Below, one piece after another: positions 32,872-40,962 of a DNA stretch of 64,000 nucleotides. The translations under genes were made by a program, and so were the position numbers. Each line of letters starts with the position of its first letter. Positions within the stretch are counted from its first letter, which is position 1. The stretch is from positions 62,001-126,000 of the forward strand of contig NZ_JAFIMU010000009.1 of the NCBI RefSeq assembly GCF_017302985.1, given 5' to 3'. The notes below the pieces were generated by a model that ran no database searches, was not told the origin of the DNA, and saw only the letters and a list, made by a program, of their open reading frames with translations. The stretch comes from Corallococcus macrosporus (GTDB lineage: Bacteria; Myxococcota; Myxococcia; Myxococcales; Myxococcaceae).

Positions 32872-33882
32872 TCAGGCCTGCTCTTCGTCCGGTTCCATGG
32901 GGCCGCCGCCCATGCGGCCGATGTCCTCGCGCTTCACCTTGTCCACGTTGAAGCGCCGGGCGCTGGCCAGCATGCGCGTCACGGTGGCGTCGAAGGTGGG
33001 AGGCGGGCCGTCCTTGCGGAAGCGCAGGAAGTTGAGCCGGGCGACGACGAAGTTCTTGAGGTAGGGGCTCTGGAGGCCGCGCTCCTTGAGGGCGTTGACG
33101 ACGGCCACCACCGCGTCGTCCAGCTCCAGCAGGCGCTCCGCCTGGGCGTCGCGCACGGCGATGGCCTCCGGCAAGGGCACGTCCTGGAAGCCGTCCACCA
33201 CCTTGACGAAGGGGTGGTAGGCGCCCGCGGAGAAGCGGGGGCGCTTCTCGTAGGCGGCGCCCATCGTGAGGAAGGAGGGCTCCTCGAAGAGGTGGGCGAA
33301 GGCGGACTCCTTGCCCGGGCGGTTCGCGCCCACGAGGCCGCGCGCCATGCGGATGACCTCCAGGGAGCGCTCCTTCAGGTTGTGGGCCTTCTCCGTGTTG
33401 AGGGCGAGGATTTGATAGGCCACGTCCTCGTCCGGAAGGAGCAGCGCGACGATGGATTTCGCGCCCAGCAGCTTGCTGGCGTTGAGGCGGTGGTTGCCGT
33501 TGGGCGTCCAGTAGCGCCCCTCCACGCGCACGGCGATGACGGGGTCCAGGAAGCGGTCCAGCCGCTCCATCGCGGTGGCCAGCCGCTTGACGTGGGGCTC
33601 GGACAGGTCGCGCTGGTAGGGCGTGGGCTCCACCTTGTCGATGGGGAGCACCGCGAAGACGACGGGGTGTCCGCCCAGCGGGTCTCGGTAGACGGAGAGC
33701 ACCTCGCCGCCGTCCTCGCGCACCGCCTGGAGGAGGGCGTCGGGGAAGGCCACGGCCTCGCTCGCGACCTCGTGCGGACCCAGGCCCCGCGACTTCGGCT
33801 CGGCCTTCTTGCGGCGCGGCTTGCGCGGCGCGGCCGACTTCGACCGGGGAGCGGCGGACTTGCGGGCGGACTTCGCGGCCAT
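32872..33882 (-). CDS. ParB/Srx-fold domain protein, not a partition protein
   Basis: 336 residues. A Lys/Arg/Ala/Ser-rich N-terminus (about 1-32) is followed by a ParB N-terminal-like domain (about 75-180): LPIDKVEPTPYQRDLSEPHV, DPVIAVRVEGRYWTPNGNHRLNASKLLGA. The NGNHR element corresponds to the GxHR box of ParB/sulfiredoxin-fold enzymes. I see no KorB/ParB helix-turn-helix and no parA neighbour. The second half is helical and unassigned. It lies between tldE and the NtrC-type gene, with gaps of 61 and 47 bases. A CTPase, nuclease or DNA-binding role is possible. Confidence 0.75.
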   Translation of the reverse strand: MAAKSARKSAAPRSKSAAPRKPRRKKAEPKSRGLGPHEVASEAVAFPDALLQAVREDGGEVLSVYRDPLGGHPVVFAVLPIDKVEPTPYQRDLSEPHVKRLATAMERLDRFLDPVIAVRVEGRYWTPNGNHRLNASKLLGAKSIVALLLPDEDVAYQILALNTEKAHNLKERSLEVIRMARGLVGANRPGKESAFAHLFEEPSFLTMGAAYEKRPRFSAGAYHPFVKVVDGFQDVPLPEAIAVRDAQAERLLELDDAVVAVVNALKERGLQSPYLKNFVVARLNFLRFRKDGPPPTFDATVTRMLASARRFNVDKVKREDIGRMGGGPMEPDEEQA

Positions 33883-33943
33883 GCGGGCGGACCTCGTGCC
33901 GTGAGGAAGAGGCCCGCCAGCGTAGGCGACCGGGTGCGGCTGG

Positions 33944-35290
33944 CTACGCGCCCGATACGGTGAGCTGTCGGAAGCGGACAGTGGGCGCGCCCACGCTGCC
34001 GCCGCGGAACTGGAGGTCGCTGCCCACCGCGTCCAGGTCCTTGAGCATCTGGAGGAGGTGACCCGCGACCGTCACTTCCTGCACCGGGTGCGTCAGCTCA
34101 CCGTTCTCGATCCACAAGCCGTTGGCCCCGCAGGACATGTCCCCGGACACCGGATCCGCGCCGTGGCCCAGCAGGGCGGTGACGTAGAGGCCCTGGGGCA
34201 CCTCCCGGATGAGCTCCTCCGGCGTCTTCGTGCCCTTCTCCAGGTAGAGGTTCGTGGTGCCGATGCCCGGCAGCGCGCTGTAGCCGCGCGACGCGTTGCC
34301 CGTCGTGCGCGCCTTCGCCTTGCGTGCGGTGAAGGCGTCGTAGAGGAAGCCGGACAGCACGCCCTCATCCAGGATGGGCGTGCGGCGGGTGGGGACACCC
34401 TCTCCGTCGAAGGGCGCGGTGGCCAGGCCCCGGGGAAGCAGGCCATCATCCACCAGCGAGACGTGCTTGCCCGCGAGCCGCTTGCCCACGTGCGGCGCGA
34501 GCACGCTGGACTGCTGGTAGACGGCGTTGCCGTTGGCGGCCTGGGACAGGTTGCCCACGAAGCTCGCGGCGACGAGCGGGTCGAACACCACCGGCACCTG
34601 CTGCGTCTTCACCGGCTTCGCGCCCAGCATGCGCACGGCGCGCTTCGTGGCCTCGCGGCCGATGGACTCCGGGGACTCCAGGTCGTCCAGGAAGCGCTTG
34701 TAGTCCAGCCAGTAGCCCGTCTGGAGCTGCCCGTCCTGCGCGGCCACCGGCACCGCGACCAGGTACACGTACGTGCCGGAGTAGCCGCCGGACGCGCCCT
34801 CGCTGGACGCGAGGTACACCTCCGCCACGAAGTCGCCCGCGGACACGGAGTCGAACGTGGCCACGCGTGAGTCCTGCGCCCGGCCCGCGCGCTCCGCCTC
34901 CAGCGCGGCGTTGATCTTCCAGTCGCCGGGGAGGTTCGCGACCTTCGGGTCGAAGAGGACGCCGGTGTCCCCGCGCTTGCCCAGGTCCTTCGCGCCGGGC
35001 AGGCCGTTGAGCTTGTTGGGCGCGGCGGCCTCCGCCAGTTGCACGGCCAGGTCCACCACGCGCTCCAGGCCGGCGGTGGTGAAGTCGGACGTGTACGCGA
35101 AGCCCAGCCGGTCCTTCACGATGACCCGCACGCCCACGCCCTTGCTGGTGGCCTCCGTGAGGTCCTCAATCTGGCCTTCGCGGACGCGCACGCTGCTCTG
35201 GCGGCCCACCTCCAGGTACGCCTCCGCCTGCTTCGCGCCCTTCTTCACGGCGCGCTGGACGATCTTCTTCGCGAGCTGTTCGTAGTTCAC
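33944..35290 (-). CDS. tldE: TldE/PmbA, non-catalytic subunit of TldD/TldE protease
   Basis: 448 residues. It has the TldD/PmbA fold but no HExxxH, as expected for the TldE (PmbA) partner. Recognisable segments are LTEATSKGVGVRVIV (about 43-57), VVFDPLVAASF and a C-terminal GDMSCGANGLWIENGEL. TldD/TldE trims peptides, for example microcin leaders in E. coli. The start is a GTG with GAGG five bases upstream, seven bases after the tldD stop, so tldD-tldE form an operon. Confidence 0.9.
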   Translation of the reverse strand: MNYEQLAKKIVQRAVKKGAKQAEAYLEVGRQSSVRVREGQIEDLTEATSKGVGVRVIVKDRLGFAYTSDFTTAGLERVVDLAVQLAEAAAPNKLNGLPGAKDLGKRGDTGVLFDPKVANLPGDWKINAALEAERAGRAQDSRVATFDSVSAGDFVAEVYLASSEGASGGYSGTYVYLVAVPVAAQDGQLQTGYWLDYKRFLDDLESPESIGREATKRAVRMLGAKPVKTQQVPVVFDPLVAASFVGNLSQAANGNAVYQQSSVLAPHVGKRLAGKHVSLVDDGLLPRGLATAPFDGEGVPTRRTPILDEGVLSGFLYDAFTARKAKARTTGNASRGYSALPGIGTTNLYLEKGTKTPEELIREVPQGLYVTALLGHGADPVSGDMSCGANGLWIENGELTHPVQEVTVAGHLLQMLKDLDAVGSDLQFRGGSVGAPTVRFRQLTVSGA

Positions 35291-35297
35291 GGTGTCC

Positions 35298-36779
35298 TCA
35301 GCCGACCTTCGTTCCGCCCACGGTGACGTTGTCGATGCGCACGGTGGGCAGGCCCACCCCCACGGGCATCATCTGCCCGTCCTTCACGCAGACGCCCATG
35401 CCGGGGTCCGGCATCGGGTCGCAGCCCACGCGGCTGATGTTCTTCAGCGCCTCCGGCCCCACGCCAATGAGGATGGCGTTCTTCACCGGGCGGCCCAGCC
35501 TGCCGTCCTCAATCTGGTAGGCCTCGCTGACCTCGAAGACGAAGTTGCCGTTGCTGATGTCCACCTGGCCCCCGCCGAAGGTGGCGCAGTACAGCCCGCG
35601 CTTCACCTCCTTGAGGATGTCCTCCGGCGCGTGGTCTCCGGGCGCCAGGAAGGTGTTCGTCATGCGCGGCAGGGGCAGGCTCTTGAACGACTCGCGCCGG
35701 CCCGAGCCCGTGGAGCGCTGGTTCATCAGCTTCGCGTTGAGCTGATCATAGAGGTAGCCCTTGAGGACGCCGTTCTCGATGAGGACCTTGCGCTCGCCGG
35801 GCACGCCCTCGTCGTCGATGTTGATGGAGCCGCGCGCGCTGGACACCGTGCCGTCGTCGATGACCGTCACCAGGTCGGAGGCCACCTTCTCCCCCAGCTT
35901 GCCCGCGAACAGCGACGTGCCCTTGCGGATGAAGTCCGCCTCCAGCCCGTGGCCCACCGCCTCGTGCAGGAGGATGCCGCTCCAGCCCGGCGCCAGCACC
36001 ACCGTCTGCGGCCCCGCCACGCAGTCCACCGCGCCCAGTGTGGCGATGGCCTGGCGCGCGGCCTCTTCCGCCACGGACTCCGGCGTCACGCCGTCCCAGT
36101 AGCTGAAGGACACCCGGCCGCCGCTGCCGTACATGCCGGTGCGGCGCTCGCCGCCCTTGCCCAGCGCCACCACGTGCACGCTCATGCGGGACTGGTCCTG
36201 CGTGTCCTCGCTGAAGCGGCCGGTGGTGTTGGCCACGGCGATGCGCCGGGTCTGATCCACGTAGGACGCGTTCACCTGCTGGATGCGCGAGTCGAAGGCG
36301 CGCGCGGCGGCGTTGGCGCGGGTGAGCAGCGCCGTCTTGCGCGCCACCGCCACGTCCTCCAGCGGCTGGCCCACGCGGTAGTGGCTGGGCACCGGCACGC
36401 GCTTGACGGGGTAGGCGCGCTCGGAGCCGCCGCCCTGGGCAATCATCGCCGCGGTGCGCGCGGCGCGCACGAGCGCGGCCTCATCCCAGTCGTCGGAGTA
36501 GGCGTAGCCCACCTTGGCGCCGGCGATGACCCGCACGCCCACGCCCTGCACCAGCCCCACCTGCGCGCTGCGGATGCGCTCCTCCTCCAGCACCACGGCG
36601 GTGGTGGACGTGCGCTCCACGTACACCTCCGCGAAGTCCGCGCCCCGGCCCATGGCTTCCGCCAGCAGACGTTCCAACAGACCAGGGGGCAGGAGCGGGG
36701 AGGCGGACGCCTGCCGCGCGGCCGGGGGGGCGAGCTGGGCGGGGCGGGCGCGCCGGGAGGACGCGAGGACTCGGGGCAT
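35298..36779 (-). CDS. tldD: TldD metalloprotease subunit
   Basis: 493 residues, the catalytic subunit. The zinc motif HEAVGHGLE (HExxxH, near residue 270) and downstream GRRESFKSLPLPRM and CATFGGGQVDISNGNF, which carries the Cys zinc ligand region, are intact. The N-terminus has a ~30-residue Arg/Ala/Pro-rich extension that is not a good signal peptide, so a cytoplasmic location is likely. Transcribed divergently from the FHA/TPR gene, with a 177-base intergenic region. Confidence 0.93.
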   Translation of the reverse strand: MPRVLASSRRARPAQLAPPAARQASASPLLPPGLLERLLAEAMGRGADFAEVYVERTSTTAVVLEEERIRSAQVGLVQGVGVRVIAGAKVGYAYSDDWDEAALVRAARTAAMIAQGGGSERAYPVKRVPVPSHYRVGQPLEDVAVARKTALLTRANAAARAFDSRIQQVNASYVDQTRRIAVANTTGRFSEDTQDQSRMSVHVVALGKGGERRTGMYGSGGRVSFSYWDGVTPESVAEEAARQAIATLGAVDCVAGPQTVVLAPGWSGILLHEAVGHGLEADFIRKGTSLFAGKLGEKVASDLVTVIDDGTVSSARGSINIDDEGVPGERKVLIENGVLKGYLYDQLNAKLMNQRSTGSGRRESFKSLPLPRMTNTFLAPGDHAPEDILKEVKRGLYCATFGGGQVDISNGNFVFEVSEAYQIEDGRLGRPVKNAILIGVGPEALKNISRVGCDPMPDPGMGVCVKDGQMMPVGVGLPTVRIDNVTVGGTKVG

Positions 36780-36886
36780 GGGAGGGCTCGTGGCGCTGGA
36801 GGAAGCGGGAATGGAGGAAACCTACATCGGAGACGGGGCGGCGTGCGGGCCAACGAACCGGAGCGAGCCCGTCTTCCCTGAAAGGA

Positions 36887-36910
36887 ACGGTGGGAGCGCA
36901 TTCCCACCGT
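36887..36910. promoter_or_regulatory. Palindrome ACGGTGGGA-N6-TCCCACCGT, candidate operator
   Basis: A perfect nine-base inverted repeat in the tldD/FHA divergent region. Its right arm overlaps the -35 hexamer of the predicted promoter at 36901-36929, the usual place for a repressor site. Confidence 0.5.
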
Positions 36911-36929
36911 GCGGTCCGCGCTCTAAGAT
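36901..36929 (+). promoter_or_regulatory. Predicted housekeeping promoter of the FHA/TPR gene
   Basis: TTCCCA (36901-36906), 17-base spacer, TAAGAT (36924-36929). Each hexamer matches the sigma-70 consensus at four of six positions. The start site would be near 36936, 20 bases before the ATG. Confidence 0.45.
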
Positions 36930-36956
36930 GCTGGCCGCTTCAACCTGGACCCATCC

Positions 36957-39011
36957 ATGCCTCCTCGCCGTCCTTCACCGTCATCGCGTTCAGGCACCGG
37001 CCGTTCGGCCGGGGGCGCGACGGCGGACCGCCGACCCAAAGCTCCCGCGGGGGGCGGCTCGCGCCGCGTGACCGCTGTCCCGGACGAGGACTGGTCCGCG
37101 CCCGAGTCGGGCGAGGACAGCCAGGACGGAGGAGACCCGGAGCTGTACGGCGACGCGGAGCCGGTGCGCTCGCGCACGGGCGAGACGCGGGTGGCCTCCA
37201 TCGACAGCGTGCGTCCGGAGGAGGAGGAGCCCGCCGAGGAGGAGGACAACTCCGAGACGACGCGCGCCGGCCCGCCGGTGATGATGCTGGTGCTGGACGG
37301 CGTCGACAAGGGACGCAAGAAGCGCTTCAAGGGCGTGCGCATGGTGGTGGGGCGCAGCAAGGACTGTGACTTCGCCCTGGGCGACCAGACCGTGTCCCGC
37401 CGTCACCTGGAGCTCGTCTACGGCGAGAGCGGCGTGGTGATGCGCGATCTGGGCGGCATCTCCGGCACGCAGGTGAACGACCAGAAGGTCGACGAGTGCA
37501 TCCTCAAGCACGGGGACGAAATCTCCGTGGGCAAGACGCGCCTGCGCTTCGTGGACGAGGGCGAGCTCATCAAGGAGATGCGCGCCAAGGCCGAGTCCGG
37601 CGAGGAGGAGAAGAAGGAAGAAAAGAAGGAGGAGAAGAAGGACCCGCGCCTGGATGAGAAAACCAACGCGAACTACAAGCTCGCGGACCTCATGCGCGAC
37701 GAGAAGGCGCGCAAGACGGGCGTGCCCCGCCCGCGCCCGGTGCGCTCGCCGGCGCGCGAGGGCTTCCGGCCGACCTTCAAGATGAAGGTGGGCGCGGCCG
37801 TGGGCGGCCTGGTGCTGCTGATGCTCATCGCGGGCCTGGCGATGTCCGGCGGGAACAAGCCGCCCCCCAAGCCGCCGGTGGACCCCAGCCTGCAGCGCGC
37901 CCAGGAGCTGATGCAGCGCGCGCGCGACAAGGTGCGCGACGGCGAGTACCCGGACGCGGTGCGCTTCGCCCAGGAGGCGGAGAAGCTGCGCGTGGGCATC
38001 GACGTGGACGGCGTGGCCAAGGCGGCGCAGCAGCTCCAGGACATCATGGACTCGTTCCAGGCGGTCCGGGCGCTGATGGCGGAGAACAAGTACACGGACG
38101 CGCGCGCGAAGCTGACCGCCACCCCGCAGGGCACCGCGCGCACGGACGGCGAGCGCAAGAAGCTGGAAGAGGACCTGGAGGCCGGGGAGCGGGCGTACAC
38201 GCTCAGGCTCGTGGAGGCGGCGCTGGAGGAGCGCCGGCCCGAGGACGCGCGCACCCTCATCACGGAGCTGCCGCCGGCCTCGCGCTCCATCTACGAGGAG
38301 AAGGTCACGGCGCTGGAGGCGCTGCTCGCCAAGGAGGCGGCGCAGGCCGCGCGTCAGGCCGGCATCCGGCAGGCGGTGGCGGCGGAGAACGCCAAGCAGA
38401 AGCGCGCGGAGTACGTGGCGGAGGCCTTCCAGGACGTGGAGCGCCGCTTCAACGGCGGGGACTTCCAGCGCGCGACGCTGGAGGTGGACCGGGTGATGGA
38501 CAAGTTCCGCTCGGAGGCGGACATCCAGGCCCGCGCGCGCAACCTGAAGAAGCTCATCCCCCAGTTCCGCTCCGCCTTCGAGGAGGGCCAGAAGAAGTAC
38601 GAGAACAACTCCCTGGAGGCGTCCGTGAAGCCGCTGCGCCGCGCGGCGGAGGTGTACCGGCAGATCGGCTTCAACGGCTCGCTGGGCGACACGCTGGACA
38701 ACGAGCTGGCGTCCGCGTCGGTGGCGGCGGGGCAGGCGGCCTTCAAGCGCAAGGAGTACCCGGTGGCGGGCCGCAGCTTCCGCGAGGCGCTGCGCCTCAA
38801 CCCGGGTGACTCGCGCGCCCGCGACGGCCTGGACGAGCTCCAGAAGAAGGTGGAAGAGCTGTACCTGTCGGCCTACATCGCGCGCGACCGCGACCCCGCG
38901 ATGGCGAAGGAGCAGTTCAAGATCGTCATCGAGTCGTCCGCGGAGGGCGCGGACGTGAAGCGCAAGGCGGAGATGGCGCTGAGCGACCTGCAGAAGGCCG
39001 ACGGTTCGTAG
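36957..39011 (+). CDS. FHA-domain membrane protein with helical-repeat periplasmic part
   Basis: 684 residues. A disordered acidic N-terminus (about 1-100) leads to an FHA domain (about 105-195) with VVGRSKDCDFALGDQTVSRRHL, which should bind phospho-Thr. A Lys/Glu-rich linker, one membrane helix (about 275-297) and about 380 residues of TPR-like helical repeats and coiled coil follow. The layout suits a scaffold linking cytoplasmic kinase signals to the envelope. ATG at 36957; ribosome site weak. Co-oriented with the next two genes. Confidence 0.8.
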   Translation: MPPRRPSPSSRSGTGRSAGGATADRRPKAPAGGGSRRVTAVPDEDWSAPESGEDSQDGGDPELYGDAEPVRSRTGETRVASIDSVRPEEEEPAEEEDNSETTRAGPPVMMLVLDGVDKGRKKRFKGVRMVVGRSKDCDFALGDQTVSRRHLELVYGESGVVMRDLGGISGTQVNDQKVDECILKHGDEISVGKTRLRFVDEGELIKEMRAKAESGEEEKKEEKKEEKKDPRLDEKTNANYKLADLMRDEKARKTGVPRPRPVRSPAREGFRPTFKMKVGAAVGGLVLLMLIAGLAMSGGNKPPPKPPVDPSLQRAQELMQRARDKVRDGEYPDAVRFAQEAEKLRVGIDVDGVAKAAQQLQDIMDSFQAVRALMAENKYTDARAKLTATPQGTARTDGERKKLEEDLEAGERAYTLRLVEAALEERRPEDARTLITELPPASRSIYEEKVTALEALLAKEAAQAARQAGIRQAVAAENAKQKRAEYVAEAFQDVERRFNGGDFQRATLEVDRVMDKFRSEADIQARARNLKKLIPQFRSAFEEGQKKYENNSLEASVKPLRRAAEVYRQIGFNGSLGDTLDNELASASVAAGQAAFKRKEYPVAGRSFREALRLNPGDSRARDGLDELQKKVEELYLSAYIARDRDPAMAKEQFKIVIESSAEGADVKRKAEMALSDLQKADGS

Positions 39012-39030
39012 CGCGAAGCGTGAAGCCGGG

Positions 39031-39061
39031 GGCCGCCGCTCGTGGAATGGAGCGGGCGGCC
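39031..39061 (+). terminator. Possible hairpin terminator after the FHA/TPR gene
   Basis: GGCCGCCGCTC (39031-39041) pairs with GAGCGGGCGGCC (39050-39061), 11 pairs with one bulge and an eight-base loop. The tail TCCTCATGGGTTCC is only weakly T-rich. Confidence 0.4.
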
Positions 39062-39113
39062 TCCTCATGGGTTCCTGTCACACCTGTCGTCGTGAGCGGT
39101 CTGGAGACACTGG

Positions 39114-40451
39114 ATGAACGAGTCGTCGTTGCGTGAGCTGGGCATGGACCTGTTCGAGGAGCGCCAGTTCGAGCGCGCCCTCGCCGTCTTCGCGGAGGCC
39201 GTTCGCCGCGTGCCCGCCGACCACCGCTCGCGCATGCTGGCGTCCCGGTGTCTGGCGGAGCTGGGCGAGCGCGAGCGCGCCGTCACCGCGTACCACGCGT
39301 GCGCGGAAGGGCTGCTGCGCCGCGACTACCTGCTGTCCGCCATGGCCGCGTGCAAGCTGGCCCTGGAGCTGTCGCCGAACGAGCGGCGCCTGAAGGAGAC
39401 GCTCTTCCGGGTGCACTCGCGCGCCGCGCGCAGCGCCCCGGGCCGCGCCGCCGTGCCGCCGCCCCTGCCGCCGGAGCACCTGTACGACGGCAAGGTGGAC
39501 ACGGACCTGATGGGCCTCGTCGGCGAGGAGCTGTCCAACCGCGCCATCGAGGTGCTGGCCGCGCCGGACACCGGCGGCAACGCCGACCCGGCGAGCCGTC
39601 CGCCCCTGCCGCTGTTCGCGGACCTGGACCGGGACGCGTTCCTGGACCTGGTGGGGCGCATGGTGTGGCGCACCATCAAGCCGGAGGAGGTCATCAGCCG
39701 CGAGGGCGAGCCGGATGACCACCTGCACGTGCTCGTCGCCGGCAAGGCGGAGGTGACGCGCCGGACGGACGGCGAGGACCGCACCCTGGGCTTCCTGGGC
39801 GGCGGCTCCATCTTCGGGGAGCTGGCGCTGCTCACGGGCGCGCCGCCCACCGCGACGGTGACGGCGGTGTCGGACTCGGAGGTCTTCGAGATCCGCCGCG
39901 AGCACCTCAACGCGGTGGCGAAGAGCCACCCGGCGGTGCCGCAGTTGCTGGCGGACTTCGCCCAGCAGCGCATGATGCGCAACCTGATGGCGAACTCGCC
40001 GCTGTTCCAGCAGCTGCCGGAGTCCGAGCGGGGCGCGTTCTTCCAGCGCTTCACCTTCCGCGCGCTCCAGCCGGGGGAGAAGGTCCTGGTGGAGGGCGAG
40101 TACTCCCAGGGCCTCTTCCTGGTGCTGGCCGGCGAGATGACCGTGCAGAAGGAGGACCCGGCGGGCGGCATGGTGACGCTGGGCGTGCTGCGCGAGGGCG
40201 ACGTGGCGGGGGAGATTTCACTCCTCACGGGCCTGAGGGCCACGGCCACGGTGACGGTGCAGCGCAAGACGGCGGCGGGGTGGCTCAAGCGCGAGGCCTT
40301 CCAGGGGCTGGTGAAGACCTTCCCCAACATCCGCACGTACCTGGAGCAGCTGTCCGACCGCCGCCTGAAGCAGATTGGCGAGGCGCTGCGTCCGCTGGAG
40401 ATCATCGACGCGGACGACATGATGCTGGAGCCGGAGACCGGGGCCGCCTGA
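39114..40451 (+). CDS. TPR protein with two cyclic-nucleotide-binding-fold domains
   Basis: 445 residues. An N-terminal TPR-like region (about 1-105) is followed by two cNMP-fold domains (about 160-275 and 290-400). The phosphate-binding cassettes read FGELALLTGAPPTATV and AGEISLLTGLRATATV. The Arg that contacts the cyclic phosphate, expected immediately before TATV, is Pro in the first and Ala in the second (with an Arg one place earlier). Canonical cAMP or cGMP binding is therefore doubtful. No helix-turn-helix, so not a Crp regulator. The next gene starts one base after the stop. Confidence 0.82.
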   Translation: MNESSLRELGMDLFEERQFERALAVFAEAVRRVPADHRSRMLASRCLAELGERERAVTAYHACAEGLLRRDYLLSAMAACKLALELSPNERRLKETLFRVHSRAARSAPGRAAVPPPLPPEHLYDGKVDTDLMGLVGEELSNRAIEVLAAPDTGGNADPASRPPLPLFADLDRDAFLDLVGRMVWRTIKPEEVISREGEPDDHLHVLVAGKAEVTRRTDGEDRTLGFLGGGSIFGELALLTGAPPTATVTAVSDSEVFEIRREHLNAVAKSHPAVPQLLADFAQQRMMRNLMANSPLFQQLPESERGAFFQRFTFRALQPGEKVLVEGEYSQGLFLVLAGEMTVQKEDPAGGMVTLGVLREGDVAGEISLLTGLRATATVTVQRKTAAGWLKREAFQGLVKTFPNIRTYLEQLSDRRLKQIGEALRPLEIIDADDMMLEPETGAA

Positions 40452-40452
40452 G

Positions 40453-40944
40453 ATGGTCCTGACTCGAGCCCGGGTGGTGAGCGGCATGGCGGCGGTGGCC
40501 GCCGCGGCGCTGGTGCTGTACTTCTGGCCGCGTGAGGAGCCGGGGGTGAAGGACGCCGTCACCCAGCGCATCATCGCGATGACGCGCTTCGCGGAGGACA
40601 AGGATGTCGGCGAGGTGATGGAGGGCGTCTCCGAGCGCTTCAAGACGGCGGAGGGCTGGAGCAAGCAGGACGTGCACCGCATCCTGGCCGCGCAGGTGCT
40701 GCGGGGGCAGTGGGTCCGCATCTTCACCACCGACATCGACGTGCACGAGGTGTCGCCCACGCAGGGCGACTTCCAGGCGCGCTTCATCTTCGGCCGCTCG
40801 CAGGCGGAGAAGCTGGAGGACCTGGCCAGGGACAGCGTCCTCAACGCCTACGCCATCGAGGGCACCTTCGAGAAGGAGGCCGATGGCGAGTGGCGCGTGG
40901 TGAAGGCGAAGCAGCGCCGGTTGGACCCCTCGGAGCTGCTCTAG
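40453..40944 (+). CDS. Membrane-anchored NTF2-like protein of unknown function
   Basis: 163 residues. A short N-terminal membrane helix (about 8-26, MAAVAAAALVLYFW) anchors a small alpha+beta domain that resembles NTF2/SnoaL folds: helices, then strands with WVRIFTTDIDVHEVS and GEWRVVKAKQRRL. It starts one base after the cNMP-fold gene, so it is probably co-transcribed with it. No catalytic signature seen. Confidence 0.65.
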   Translation: MVLTRARVVSGMAAVAAAALVLYFWPREEPGVKDAVTQRIIAMTRFAEDKDVGEVMEGVSERFKTAEGWSKQDVHRILAAQVLRGQWVRIFTTDIDVHEVSPTQGDFQARFIFGRSQAEKLEDLARDSVLNAYAIEGTFEKEADGEWRVVKAKQRRLDPSELL

Positions 40945-40962
40945 CCATTCCTCGGGGCCGGG

